From positions 1-64,000 of the forward strand of contig JAZNEA010000104.1 of NCBI GenBank assembly GCA_045588325.1: a stretch of 64,000 bases of DNA, read 5' to 3'. The translations under genes were made by a program, and so were the position numbers. Within the stretch, counting starts at the first letter, position 1. Each line of letters begins with the position of its first letter. Source of the stretch: RGIG7378 sp045588325. GTDB lineage: Bacteria > Bacillota > Clostridia > RGIG7378. Below, one piece after another: positions 26,648 to 35,701 of the stretch. Under the pieces are notes generated by a model. The model worked only from the letters and a program-made list of their open reading frames with translations, was not told where the DNA came from and searched no databases.

Positions 26648-27583
26648 TTAGTTTCCGAACAAATACTTGGCGAAGGGAGAATCCTTATCTATGATGATAG
26701 TGGTCTCTGAGTCCTTAAGGCTCTCCTTGTATGCCATAAGTGTTCTGTAGAATTCGTAAAAGTCCTTGTCTATATCATAGGCCTCGTTGTAAATCCTCGC
26801 TGCCTCTGCATCTGCCTGACCTCTGGTAATGGCGGCCTGCTTCTCCGCCTCAGCTGTGATAACTGCGGCCTGCTTGTCTGCGTCGGACTTAATCTTAAGG
26901 GACTCCTCCTGACCCTCTGAACGGTACAGAGTTGCCATCTGGTTACGCTCTGCGATCATACGATCGTAGATATTGTTGTAGTTCTCCTCAGGATAGTCTG
27001 CCTTCTTAATACGAACAAATGTGATATTCATTCCATACTGGTTGAGTGTTGTGTTGTTTTCATCTGCAATATCAACGAGCATCTGTTCGGATGTCACCCT
27101 GTCAGAAATAAGGGTTGCTGCAGTAATCTTACCAACCTTCTCATTCATCTTGGAGTACAGCAAATCGTCAATACGGCTCTGTGCGCTGTTGACGCTACCA
27201 ATACTTACCTTAAAGAGTACTGGATTGGTAATCTGCCACTGTGCACTGTTGTCGATGGTGACAGACTTTTTGTCATAAGTTATAACCTCTCTGGCAGATG
27301 CGTCGTATGTATACAGCTGAGTTGAGAAGTACTGCACGGTGTCAACAAAAGGCACCTTAAAAAAGAGTCCTCTGCCCTGCTCAACCTGAACCTTGGAAAA
27401 ACGGGGGTCATTGGCCAGCTCAGCCTTAACTGTCTCGTAACTTTCCTCTGGGACTACTACCTTTACAATCTCGCCAAATCGCGAGATAACTGCCTGCTGT
27501 GTCTCATCAACTGTGAAGTATGCCATGCCGGCAATAATTATGGCCAATACAGGCACTAATGTAATGATTATTTTCTTCTTCAT
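26648..27583 (-). CDS. hflC: Protease modulator HflC (SPFH/prohibitin family)
   Basis: Membrane protein that with HflK forms a cage around FtsH. The 311 residues contain an N-terminal membrane segment (about 4-21), the SPFH/band-7 domain (VDETQQAVISRFGEIVKV onward), and an Ala/Glu-rich helix that includes EAEKQAAITRGQADAEAARIYNEAY. It starts 9 bases after hflK. No ftsH is within the window. Confidence 0.92.
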   Translation of the reverse strand: MKKKIIITLVPVLAIIIAGMAYFTVDETQQAVISRFGEIVKVVVPEESYETVKAELANDPRFSKVQVEQGRGLFFKVPFVDTVQYFSTQLYTYDASAREVITYDKKSVTIDNSAQWQITNPVLFKVSIGSVNSAQSRIDDLLYSKMNEKVGKITAATLISDRVTSEQMLVDIADENNTTLNQYGMNITFVRIKKADYPEENYNNIYDRMIAERNQMATLYRSEGQEESLKIKSDADKQAAVITAEAEKQAAITRGQADAEAARIYNEAYDIDKDFYEFYRTLMAYKESLKDSETTIIIDKDSPFAKYLFGN

Positions 27584-27592
27584 GGTGGCCTC

Positions 27593-28561
27593 CTACTTTC
27601 CCTCTGTTATTGCCTTAAGGGGTAACAGCGTATTAACGTTGCTGGTGTCCTCGTCCATAATATATACGGTGGCACCACCCAAAACTTCCTCAATGGTCTC
27701 CAAATACATACGTGTCTTCATGACATCCTCGTACTGTGAGAACTGCTCATATAGCGCGACAAATGCCGCCACATCTCCCTCTGCTGTAGCAATCTTTGTT
27801 TGTGCATATGCCTCTGCGGAATTTGTCACAGACTGTGCCTTACCTCTGGCAATTGGGATAATCTCGTTGGCGTAGCTGTTTGCCTCGTTTATGTATGTGG
27901 ACTTATCCTCTCTGGCGCTGGCAACATCCTTAAATGCGCTCTGCACCTCCTCTGGTGGGTTAACGTCCTGCAACTGAACGTTCATTACTGTGAGGCCCAG
28001 CTTATACTCCTTGCACATATTCTGCAGGTCATCGAAGATCTCCTGCTGAACTGCGGATTTGTTGTCTGTCATGGACTCGTCAAGTGTGTGGTTTGCAATG
28101 GCTCTGCGGAGAGCTGTCTTAACCAATACAGCAAATGTCTCGTCAGGCTTCTCTGTCTTGAACAGATATGTGTACAGGTCGGAAATCATATACTGTGCAC
28201 TGCACTCAACGTCAACCAGACACTCATCGCTGGTGAGCATCATGACATCATCCTCAGAATCAGAATATGTAATCTTGTTCGTGGCGGATGCATCGGTCTT
28301 GTAGCCAAACTCATAGCGTCTGACGCTGCTGACATTCTCCTTGTAGACGGTGTCTACAAATGGCACCTTAAATCGAATACCTGCCTGGGAATCGGTGTGA
28401 GAATATGCTCCAAATCTGCAGACAACGGCCTCCTCGCCTGATTCCAGAACATAAAAGCTGTTAAATACCAGAATCAGTAGAGCAATCACTGCCAGTGTTA
28501 TGGGGATAACCCTCTTAAGTATAGGCCATGCCTTGGCCTTAGATGTGTTAATAGTTGACAT
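27593..28561 (-). CDS. hflK: Protease modulator HflK (SPFH/prohibitin family)
   Basis: Partner of HflC. The 322 residues contain one membrane segment (about 17-36), the band-7 domain (VLESGEEAVVCRFGAY onward), and a C-terminal helical region. It has the NVQLQDVNPPEEVQSAF signature of HflK. An AAGGAGGAAGAG site precedes the ATG, and a promoter lies 31-59 bases upstream. Confidence 0.92.
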   Translation of the reverse strand: MSTINTSKAKAWPILKRVIPITLAVIALLILVFNSFYVLESGEEAVVCRFGAYSHTDSQAGIRFKVPFVDTVYKENVSSVRRYEFGYKTDASATNKITYSDSEDDVMMLTSDECLVDVECSAQYMISDLYTYLFKTEKPDETFAVLVKTALRRAIANHTLDESMTDNKSAVQQEIFDDLQNMCKEYKLGLTVMNVQLQDVNPPEEVQSAFKDVASAREDKSTYINEANSYANEIIPIARGKAQSVTNSAEAYAQTKIATAEGDVAAFVALYEQFSQYEDVMKTRMYLETIEEVLGGATVYIMDEDTSNVNTLLPLKAITEGK

Positions 28562-28591
28562 CTCTTCCTCCTTAAATGAATTTAGTTTTAT

Positions 28592-28620
28592 ATTATCATC
28601 CTGTCTTTTATAATTCTCAA
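28592..28620 (-). promoter_or_regulatory. Promoter of hflK-hflC
   Basis: Minus-strand TTGAGA (28615-28620), a 17-base spacer and GATAAT (28592-28597). Confidence 0.65.
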
Positions 28621-28663
28621 ATAACGGCTATACTGTCCGTTTTCCTGCCCGAACGGTGCATTC

Positions 28664-28849
28664 TTAGCTAATAGCTAAGAGATAAGAGATAATAAAGTTG
28701 GTTAGCGAATAGTTGGCGAACTTATAACTTTTCACTTTTCACTCTTCACTCTTCACTTTTAACTTTTATCTATCCCACTTTGTTCACTCTTAACTCTTAT
28801 CTCTTAACTGAACTTTTCACTCTTAACTCTTATCTCTTAACTGAACTTT
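28664..28849. repeat. Low-complexity repeat patch with a 33-bp tandem duplication
   Basis: Two head-to-tail copies of a 33-base unit (28784-28816 and 28817-28849), each beginning TCACTCTTAACTCTTATCTC. They end exactly at the stop codon of the DUF1015 gene. Upstream, TAAGAGATAAGAGATAA (from about 28676) is nearly the reverse complement of the TTATCTCTTA part, so the patch can fold back on itself. TTCACTCTTCACTCTTCACTTTT (about 28738 onward) is another short-period stretch. Confidence 0.85.
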
Positions 28850-30079
28850 TCACTTACGAATCCTTCTGCATTCCATGTAATATCGCTTATCCATGGCCTC
28901 TCCCATAGAAAACGCCTTTCGTGGCAATGCTCCGCTCCTGGATACGCTCTCCATCACGCCAGCCTTTGATATGGCTGGGAGCAAGATTCCGATTCCGTTG
29001 TCGCGATCACAGATTGACTTAAGGTCGCCCTCTCCGTGGATATAATCTATCTCAACCTCTGCGCCAGCAACAAATGCGTCCAGGAACTCCTGAATTGGTT
29101 TTACCACCATTGGAATATTAGCCTCTGTATAAACGGGAATCTCCATACCATCCGCATAAAGGGTGAATATGGGCTCGTTGCCCTGTCCCTCCAGCTGGAT
29201 TCCTTCTCCTGCAAAATAAGCAGTCATCTCATCAAAAAATTCAGATATCTCCGCTCCCGTCACCACTCTATGAATGGGTTCAAAGTCCAGCGCGTTGTCG
29301 TGAATGTTCACAACCTCCACCAGTGCAAAACGTGCTGGATGATCCTGGTCTGCTCCCTCGGACTTAAGCTGCTCCCAATATGTCTTGGCAGATGCCAGAG
29401 AATGGTTACCATCCCCCACTGCAAACAACATTCCTCCCTCTGACTCCATGGACTCCATTGCCTCGATCAAGGGCAGGGCCGTCTCCTGGGACAATCTATA
29501 ACCCGTAAGGTGACCACCATTGGACATAAGTTCTATGTCGTATACCTTTTCCATGGATCCCTCGGATGTGACTGCATCCAACACAAACTTAGGGTCATCT
29601 ACCAACAGCATGATGTGGGGCATCTCAAGTCTGGCACTGGCCCTGATCTTGACGCGCGGGGGAATTCTGCTGATAACCGTTGCCTCCGATGCCCTTATTA
29701 ACGCATTTTTGGCAGAATCAAAATCATACTTTTCCAAATCGATTGCCAAGAGCCAACCGTGGCGTGTCTTGCCATTGGAGCTACCTCTCTCAATGTATGT
29801 AACGTATTCTCCCTTGTTTGTCAGGGTGCCGTTCTCCATGTACTGTGCCATGTGTGCGTCTATGAGAGACAGAGCCGCCTCCGTCGCTGGCAAATAGACC
29901 TCAGGCAACATCATCCTCAAGGTCGATGGTGCGTCTCCAACCTGGTTTTCGACCTCTTCCCAATATTCGGGCTGAGATGTGTACTGGTCACATGCAATAC
30001 ATGCCCACCTTGTCTTATCTACTTGCTCTCCTGGAAGCCATATCTCCGGGATTGCTATTCCTTTGTTGCTAATATACAT
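28850..30079 (-). CDS. DUF1015 family protein
   Basis: A 409-residue protein of the DUF1015 family, recognised by its N-terminal region with WACIACDQYTSQPEYWEEVE and the VGDGNHSLASAKTYW segment with the conserved GDGNHS. The family is widespread in anaerobes and sometimes linked to serine metabolism genes, but its reaction is not established. No ser gene is near here. Its 3' end abuts the tandem repeat patch. Confidence 0.88.
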   Translation of the reverse strand: MYISNKGIAIPEIWLPGEQVDKTRWACIACDQYTSQPEYWEEVENQVGDAPSTLRMMLPEVYLPATEAALSLIDAHMAQYMENGTLTNKGEYVTYIERGSSNGKTRHGWLLAIDLEKYDFDSAKNALIRASEATVISRIPPRVKIRASARLEMPHIMLLVDDPKFVLDAVTSEGSMEKVYDIELMSNGGHLTGYRLSQETALPLIEAMESMESEGGMLFAVGDGNHSLASAKTYWEQLKSEGADQDHPARFALVEVVNIHDNALDFEPIHRVVTGAEISEFFDEMTAYFAGEGIQLEGQGNEPIFTLYADGMEIPVYTEANIPMVVKPIQEFLDAFVAGAEVEIDYIHGEGDLKSICDRDNGIGILLPAISKAGVMESVSRSGALPRKAFSMGEAMDKRYYMECRRIRK

Positions 30080-30133
30080 TTTCCCTCCTGATTAAACATA
30101 CCGGGAGACTCTCGTCTCCCGACAGTTTTGCAT

Positions 30134-30343
30134 TTAGTCCATCATGTCATTCAGGACTCTCTTGCCCTTCCTGACCATCTTGCTCTTCTTCTCATTGCTG
30201 GCAAGCATCCACATCTCTGCGGCTGCCCCTACTGCAACTCCTGCCATCATTCCCATGGCCATTCCCCTGGCAAATCTGTTCATCTGCGTCCTCCAAAACA
30301 TAGTGCTAAACTTATGTTTCCCAGGAGTAGCAATTTGTTGCAT
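30134..30343 (-). CDS. Small YtxH-like membrane protein
   Basis: A 69-residue protein with one Gly/Ala/Met-rich hydrophobic segment (about 26-48, GMAMGMMAGVAVGAAAEMWML) and a basic tail KKSKMVRKGKRVLNDMMD. This resembles YtxH-type small envelope proteins. It begins 3 bases after the ligA stop, with GGAG upstream inside ligA, so it is probably translated from the ligA transcript. Function unknown. Confidence 0.65.
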   Translation of the reverse strand: MQQIATPGKHKFSTMFWRTQMNRFARGMAMGMMAGVAVGAAAEMWMLASNEKKSKMVRKGKRVLNDMMD

Positions 30344-30346
30344 TGT

Positions 30347-32389
30347 TTATTGCTCCAACATCTCAATAAACTGTGCCTCGGATATAACGGGAATGCCTAA
30401 TTGCCTGGCCTTGGTCTCTTTAGACCCGCTGTTCTCTCCTGCAAGCACATATGTGGTTTTCTTTGAAACACTGTCCGAAGATTTGCCTCCGTTGGCCTGG
30501 ATCAGGTCCTTAATCTCATCCCTGCCAAAATGCTCCAACTTGCCTGTGACCACAATATTCATGCCTGCAAATTTGTTGCTGCCTACGGAACTGTCATAGG
30601 TTACCTTGACTCCATATGCCTCCAGTCTGCTCACCAACTCACGATTGCCTGGCTGGGCAAAGTACCTGATGACAGATTGGGCTATAATCTCACCCACATC
30701 CTCAACGGCAGCCAGGTCCTGTTGGCTGGCATCCATCAACTGGTGAATGGACGGATAGGTTCTGGCAATCATCTTGGCTGTATGTTTGCCCACGTGACGA
30801 ATGCCCAAACCATACAACAATTTGTCCAACCCTGCGGATTTGGACTTGTCTATGGCATCCAGCAGATTGTCCGTGGATTTGGGACCCATTTTGTCCAATG
30901 CCTCCACTTCTGCTCTACGCTCTGTCAATCTGTATAGGTCGGACACGTCTGAGATAATGCCTGTGCTGACCAATGTTTCTGCCAGCGCATCTCCTAGTCC
31001 CTCTATGTTCATGGCATCTCTCTGTACATAGTGAATAACACTCCTGACTAACTGTGCAGGACATGCGGTAGATGTACATCTCCATGCCACCTCCTGGTTC
31101 TCCCTGACAACCTGTGAACCACATACCGGGCATGCCTTGGGGAAACTATATGGCACACTGTCCTGTGGTCTCTTGGACAAGTCCACCTTGACAATCTCCG
31201 GAATGATATCCCCTGCCTTTTGGACCCACACCGTATCTCCAATCCTGATATCCTTATCCCTGATATAGTCGGCATTGTGTAGGGTGGCTCTGGTTACTGT
31301 AGATCCGGCTAACCTTACGGGCTCCAGTTCGGCAGTAGGTGTCAGAACACCTGTACGACCAACCTGTATTGTAATATCTGTAACCACTGTGGGTTGCTGC
31401 TCTGGTGGGTACTTGTAGGCCGCTGCCCATTTTGGTGCATGGCTGGTACCTCCTATGACCTGTCGGAGGGCCAGATCATCCACTTTGATTACGGCTCCGT
31501 CTATATCATATGGCAATGTGGCTCTATCCTGGCCTATTTGGCAGATGGCATCCCAAACCTCCTGGGCTCCTCTGCACCGCTTATAATTTTTGATGACGCT
31601 GAATCCCAGACTGCGCAGGTATTCAAAGCCCTGTGTGTGGCTGATTATGTCCAGTTCCTCAGAACTGCGCTGTATGTTGAATATGAAAATATTAAGATGT
31701 CTCTTGGCTGCTACCCTGGAGTCCAACTGACGCAAGGAACCTGCCGCTGCATTGCGAGGGTTGGCAAATGGTTGCTGGCCATTTTCGTCTGCCTGTCTGT
31801 TGAGCTCTGCAAAATCCGCCTTAGAAATATACACCTCTCCGCGAACCTCCAACAGAGATGGTGCTCCCTTAATAGATAGTGGCAGGGATCCGATGGTGCG
31901 CATATTGTCTGTAACATCCTCTCCCACAAGGCCATTGCCTCTGGTGGCTCCTCTCACCAACATGCCGTCTCTGTACAGAGCCGCTGCGGATAAACCATCT
32001 ATCTTGTGCTCCACAGAAAAAACTATGTCCTCGCCATATTTGGATGTCAGCTCCTGCACCCAGGTCATGACCTCCTCCATGCTGAACAGATCCTCCAAGC
32101 TCTGCATGGGCACCTCGTGATTAACCTTTTCAAACCCGGACAACACCTGTCCTCCCACTCTGGCCAGGGGCGAATCCTGCGGCATGAGGTCGGGATACTG
32201 AGCGGCCAAATCAGACAACTGGCGGAAGGCCTTGTCGTATTCGTGGTCCTCTATCTCTGGCTTATCCAGCACATAATAAAGGTGACTGTGATAGTTGAGA
32301 AAATCACAGAGATTACGTATCTTTTCTGCTATTTGAGTGTTGTCGATATTCTCTGATGCACTGCCAAATAAAGAAAGTTGGTCTTCCAT
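30347..32389 (-). CDS. ligA: NAD+-dependent DNA ligase
   Basis: Seals nicks in replication and repair with NAD+ as cofactor. The 680-residue product has the standard order: Ia domain, adenylation domain with the AMP-accepting Lys129 in EHKIDG, OB fold, four-Cys zinc finger (CPVCG and CTSTACPAQ), helix-hairpin-helix repeats, and a C-terminal BRCT domain (from about 605, GMNIVVTGKLEHFGR). Confidence 0.97.
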   Translation of the reverse strand: MEDQLSLFGSASENIDNTQIAEKIRNLCDFLNYHSHLYYVLDKPEIEDHEYDKAFRQLSDLAAQYPDLMPQDSPLARVGGQVLSGFEKVNHEVPMQSLEDLFSMEEVMTWVQELTSKYGEDIVFSVEHKIDGLSAAALYRDGMLVRGATRGNGLVGEDVTDNMRTIGSLPLSIKGAPSLLEVRGEVYISKADFAELNRQADENGQQPFANPRNAAAGSLRQLDSRVAAKRHLNIFIFNIQRSSEELDIISHTQGFEYLRSLGFSVIKNYKRCRGAQEVWDAICQIGQDRATLPYDIDGAVIKVDDLALRQVIGGTSHAPKWAAAYKYPPEQQPTVVTDITIQVGRTGVLTPTAELEPVRLAGSTVTRATLHNADYIRDKDIRIGDTVWVQKAGDIIPEIVKVDLSKRPQDSVPYSFPKACPVCGSQVVRENQEVAWRCTSTACPAQLVRSVIHYVQRDAMNIEGLGDALAETLVSTGIISDVSDLYRLTERRAEVEALDKMGPKSTDNLLDAIDKSKSAGLDKLLYGLGIRHVGKHTAKMIARTYPSIHQLMDASQQDLAAVEDVGEIIAQSVIRYFAQPGNRELVSRLEAYGVKVTYDSSVGSNKFAGMNIVVTGKLEHFGRDEIKDLIQANGGKSSDSVSKKTTYVLAGENSGSKETKARQLGIPVISEAQFIEMLEQ

Positions 32390-32434
32390 TTTTGTCTCCT
32401 GATGATGTTTAGTAAAAGCGGATAAGGCTAAAAC

Positions 32435-33361
32435 CTAAACCATTGGCGTAATTTTGTCTATCTCGTAAGGTGTAGTCTGGTAAACAAAGTAGTTAAGCCA
32501 GTTAAAATAGAGCAAGTGAGCATGGCTACGCCAGCGGACAATGGGAGCCTGAGTATCATCGTCTCCGGGATAGTAATACTTGGGAACCTCAATTGGCAGT
32601 CCCAAAGCCTTGTCCCTGCGATACTCTGCGTCCAATGTGTTGGGGTCATACTCTGAATGTCCTGTAATAAATACCTGTCTGCCTCCCTCGGTAGCCAGAG
32701 CATATATGCCTGCCTCCTCAGAGGTTGCCAGAATCTTGAGCTTGGGGCAAGCCTCAATGGCTGACCTCTCGACTGTAGTGTGTCTGGAATGTGGTGCGTA
32801 GAACTCGTCGTCAAAGCCCCTCATGAGCATGGATGAACGTCTCTCTACCTTGTGTGGAAATACGCCAAACAGCTTATTCTCCAGGGGGACCTTAGGTATG
32901 CCATAATGGTAATAGAGTCCTGCCTGTGCTCCCCAACAGATATGGAATGTGCTGTGAACGTGGGTCTTGGACCACTCCATTATCTCACAAAGCTCCTCCC
33001 AATAAGTAACCTGCTCAAAGTCCATCTGCTCTACCGGTGCACCAGTTATGACCATGCCGTCAAAATACCTGTCCTTGACCTTGTCAAAGGTGGTATAAAA
33101 CTTGAGCATGTGCTCCTCAGAGGTATTCCTAGCCTTGTGTGTAGCTGTCTGCATTAATTCCAGCTCCACCTGTAATGGGGTATTGCTGAGAAGTCTGGCC
33201 AGCTGTGTCTCTGTGGCCACCTTGGTGGGCATCAAATTGAGCACCAAAATCTGCAAAGGACGCATATCCTGCTGGATAGCCCTGGTCTCTGTCATTATGA
33301 AGATATTCTCGTCGGTGAGCACCTTTGCTGCAGGTAGCTCGTTGGGAATTTTGATGGGCAT
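32435..33361 (-). CDS. metA: Homoserine O-acetyltransferase, MetA family
   Basis: Acylates homoserine in methionine synthesis. The 308-residue product has the nucleophile Cys142 (HICWGAQAG) and the His and Glu of GHSEYD. Residue 111 is Glu (GAPVE), the residue associated with acetyl-CoA rather than succinyl-CoA in this family. Despite the common succinyltransferase name, it should therefore make O-acetylhomoserine. This agrees with the neighbouring metY, which starts upstream and ends 4 bases before it, in the same transcript. Confidence 0.93.
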   Translation of the reverse strand: MPIKIPNELPAAKVLTDENIFIMTETRAIQQDMRPLQILVLNLMPTKVATETQLARLLSNTPLQVELELMQTATHKARNTSEEHMLKFYTTFDKVKDRYFDGMVITGAPVEQMDFEQVTYWEELCEIMEWSKTHVHSTFHICWGAQAGLYYHYGIPKVPLENKLFGVFPHKVERRSSMLMRGFDDEFYAPHSRHTTVERSAIEACPKLKILATSEEAGIYALATEGGRQVFITGHSEYDPNTLDAEYRRDKALGLPIEVPKYYYPGDDDTQAPIVRWRSHAHLLYFNWLNYFVYQTTPYEIDKITPMV

Positions 33362-33365
33362 CTAA

Positions 33366-34649
33366 TTAGTCCTCCAATGCCTGTGCAATGTCTGCAATAA
33401 GATCCTCTGCATCCTCGATACCACATGAGAACCTTACCAGGTCAGGTGATACTCCGGCTGCAGCCAATTCGTCGTCATTCATCTGTCTATGTGTGGCGCT
33501 GGCAGGGTGCAGGCAACAAGTCCTGGCATCTGCAACGTGTGTCTCAATGGCAGCCAGCTTAAGCTTGCCCATAAAGGCCTCTGCTGCAGCTCTGCCACCC
33601 TTTACGCCAAAGCTGACTACACCGCATGTGCCTGATGGCATGTACTTCTGTGCCAGCTCATACTGGTCGTCTCCAGGCAGGCCAGGGTATCTGACCCAGG
33701 TTACCTTAGGGTGATTCTGCAGGAACCTGGCAACTGCAAGTCCATTATCACAATGTCTCTTCATGCGAACATGTAGGCTCTCCATGCCCAGGTTGATATA
33801 GAAGGCATGCTGAGGGGACTGGATTGCTCCAAAATCTCTCATGAGCTGTACTGTGGCCTTAGTAATAAATGCGCCCTCGATGCCGAATCTCTCTGTATAT
33901 GTTACGCCGTGGTAACTGTCGTCGGGAGTGCAAAGTCCGGGGAACTTGTCTGGATACTGTGTCCAGTCAAACTTGCCGCTGTCGATAATAGCACCGCCTA
34001 CGGAAACGCCGTGGCCATCAAGATACTTGGTTGTGGAATGTGTGACAATATCTGCACCATGCTCAAAGGGTCTGCAGTTAACGGGTGTGGCGAATGTGTT
34101 GTCAACGATAAGTGGTACGCCATGCTTGTGAGCTGCAGATGCAAATTTGTCAAAGTCAAGAACTGTCAATGCAGGGTTAGCAATAGTTTCTCCAAATACG
34201 GCCTTGGTATTCGGCTTGAATGCTGCGTCCAGCTCCTCTGCTGTGCAGTCAGGTGAAACAAAGGTAAAGTCAATGCCCATACGCTTCATCGTAACCGCAA
34301 AGAGGTTGTATGTGCCGCCATAAATGCTGGAAGTGCTGACCACATGATCTCCCACTCCTGCAATATTGAAAATCGCAAAGAAGTTAGCTGCCTGTCCAGA
34401 GGATGTGAGCATGCCTGCGGTGCCCCCCTCAAGCTCTGTCAACTTAGCTGCAACGTAATCATTGGTAGGGTTCTGCAATCTGGTATAGAAGTAGCCACTG
34501 GCCTCCAGGTCAAAAAGCTTGCCCATGTCTGAGCTGGTGGCGTACTTAAATGTGGTGCTCTGGTATATCGGTATCTGCCTGGGCTCTCCATTGCCAGGTG
34601 TATAACCGCCCTGTACGCATTTAGTCCCCAATCCCTGTCTGTTGTCCAT
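33366..34649 (-). CDS. metY: O-acetylhomoserine sulfhydrylase
   Basis: PLP enzyme that turns O-acetylhomoserine and sulfide (or a thiol) into homocysteine. The 427 residues have the Cys/Met-metabolism fold with the PLP lysine in THSTTKYLDGHG, the glycine-rich TSSGQAAN and the family C-terminus SCGIEDAEDLIADI. An AGGAGG site lies 6 bases before the ATG. It is the first gene after a promoter, a structured leader and an attenuator-like terminator, and so is probably regulated by premature termination. Confidence 0.96.
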   Translation of the reverse strand: MDNRQGLGTKCVQGGYTPGNGEPRQIPIYQSTTFKYATSSDMGKLFDLEASGYFYTRLQNPTNDYVAAKLTELEGGTAGMLTSSGQAANFFAIFNIAGVGDHVVSTSSIYGGTYNLFAVTMKRMGIDFTFVSPDCTAEELDAAFKPNTKAVFGETIANPALTVLDFDKFASAAHKHGVPLIVDNTFATPVNCRPFEHGADIVTHSTTKYLDGHGVSVGGAIIDSGKFDWTQYPDKFPGLCTPDDSYHGVTYTERFGIEGAFITKATVQLMRDFGAIQSPQHAFYINLGMESLHVRMKRHCDNGLAVARFLQNHPKVTWVRYPGLPGDDQYELAQKYMPSGTCGVVSFGVKGGRAAAEAFMGKLKLAAIETHVADARTCCLHPASATHRQMNDDELAAAGVSPDLVRFSCGIEDAEDLIADIAQALED

Positions 34650-34683
34650 ATTAAACCTCCTGAAACAGCACTATCCTGCCGTG

Positions 34684-34724
34684 TAAAAAATAAAGGCGTC
34701 CAATGGTTATAACCAAAGACGCCT
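34684..34724 (-). terminator. Attenuator-like terminator upstream of metY
   Basis: AGGCGTC and GACGCCT close a hairpin with an inner TGGTTATAACCA palindrome. On the minus strand it is followed by TTTATTTTTT. It lies between the promoter and metY, 35 bases before the ATG, so read-through must be controlled. Confidence 0.9.
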
Positions 34725-34742
34725 GCAAATCGAAATCTCGCA

Positions 34743-34828
34743 TTTTAAGAGAACGATTAGTAGGCCAAAACGAGCATTATCATGTTACACATGTGATACA
34801 TCATATTGGGCCCGCTCCTCTCTTAAAA
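34743..34828 (-). ncRNA. Candidate cis-regulatory leader RNA (possible riboswitch) of metY-metA
   Basis: An 86-base element closed by a perfect 10-bp stem (TTTTAAGAGA with TCTCTTAAAA). Inside are GAGC/GCTC, a CATGT-GTA-ACATG hairpin and a GGGCCCAA segment facing TTTTGGCC. The 3' strand of the closing stem (TCTC) can instead pair with GAGA about 9 bases downstream, ahead of the terminator, which gives a possible switch. The conserved SAM-I cores (GGCCC-GATGAA, GGCAACC) and T-box (GGTGGTACCGCG) are not present, so the class is unassigned. Confidence 0.6.
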
Positions 34829-34838
34829 ACCTCTATAA

Positions 34839-34867
34839 ATTTTATTTCATGCAATGGTTTTTGTCAA
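34839..34867 (-). promoter_or_regulatory. Promoter of metY-metA
   Basis: Minus-strand TTGACA (34862-34867), a 17-base spacer and TAAAAT (34839-34844). The predicted start near 34832 lies just before the leader RNA. Confidence 0.88.
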
Positions 34868-35026
34868 TCCTGAAAGGGGTATCCTGCGTAGTCAAAACAC
34901 ACAAAAAGCGCCTTGTTTTGCAGGGACTTGAGTCATCCTATCTGTTGTAACTGAAGTTGATTTGTTGTGTCTGGATTTCTTTGCAATGAAATGCATTCAC
35001 CTGGGGTGACAGCAGTCTCCAACTCC
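34868..35026. other. Gap between the metY promoter and the amidase gene
   Basis: No gene or clear terminator is seen. A short CTCCTCAAGGAG fold near 35014-35025 overlaps the end of the amidase gene and lacks a T-run. Confidence 0.4.
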
Positions 35027-35701
35027 TCAAGGAGCTTTTGTCCCCTTTGTATCTATTGCCTCCAAGGCCGCCTGAATTCCGTCTGCCAAAGCCTTGGCTG
35101 CCAACCGCTGAAAGTCCTCCGTTACCATCAGTCCCCTCTCTGACGGATTAGACAAATACCCTATTTCTGCAATGCATGCAGGCATGTTTGTCTTGCGGAT
35201 AACCGCCAAATTTGTCCTTGAAATTACTCCCCTGTCCCTGGTGCCTAACTGGCTCACAAGCTTTGTCTGGATTATTCGTGCCAGTTCCTCTCCTGACAGC
35301 GCAGAATTCTCCCCCTGTGAGGGGTAATACAGGGTTTCCGTGCCATTTGCCGAGGTGGCGTTTTTGATGGCATTGTGATGGATGCTTACGAATATCTCCC
35401 CCTCGTACTGATTGGCAATCCTGGCTCTGGCGTCCAATGCCACAAAGCTGTCGTCCTCTCTGGTGAGCACATAGGAGATACCTCTACTCTCCAATTCCTG
35501 GGCCAGATACTTGGCTATATTTAAGTTGAGAACCTTCTCTTCCACACCATCGTAGGTGCTGCCCGAATCCTGTCCCCCATGTCCAGGATCGATTATAACC
35601 CTGACGCTACGTTCTGCCTCTGCCCCTGTAAATGCCTCTATCAGAAACAGTAGTGCCAGCACAAACATGGATGCCCACAGAGCTACTCGACGTTTGTCCA
35701 T
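35027..35701 (-). CDS. cwlD: N-acetylmuramoyl-L-alanine amidase, CwlD-like
   Basis: Zinc amidase of the Amidase_3 family. The 224 residues start with a membrane segment or signal peptide (about 8-24), followed by the domain with DPGHGG, EEKVLNLNIA, SIHHNA and the catalytic Glu of AEIGYLSN. The length and the link to gpr suggest CwlD, which makes the muramic delta-lactam of spore cortex. It overlaps gpr by 19 bases; GGAGG lies inside gpr before its ATG. Confidence 0.85.
   Translation of the reverse strand: MDKRRVALWASMFVLALLFLIEAFTGAEAERSVRVIIDPGHGGQDSGSTYDGVEEKVLNLNIAKYLAQELESRGISYVLTREDDSFVALDARARIANQYEGEIFVSIHHNAIKNATSANGTETLYYPSQGENSALSGEELARIIQTKLVSQLGTRDRGVISRTNLAVIRKTNMPACIAEIGYLSNPSERGLMVTEDFQRLAAKALADGIQAALEAIDTKGTKAP

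Noticed and set aside
28784..28849. CRISPR array
   Set aside because: The 33-base copies are head to tail with no spacers and there are no cas genes.
34743..34828. SAM-I riboswitch or T-box as the identity of the metY leader
   Set aside because: Position and terminator fit, but the invariant core sequences of both classes are missing, so the class was left open.
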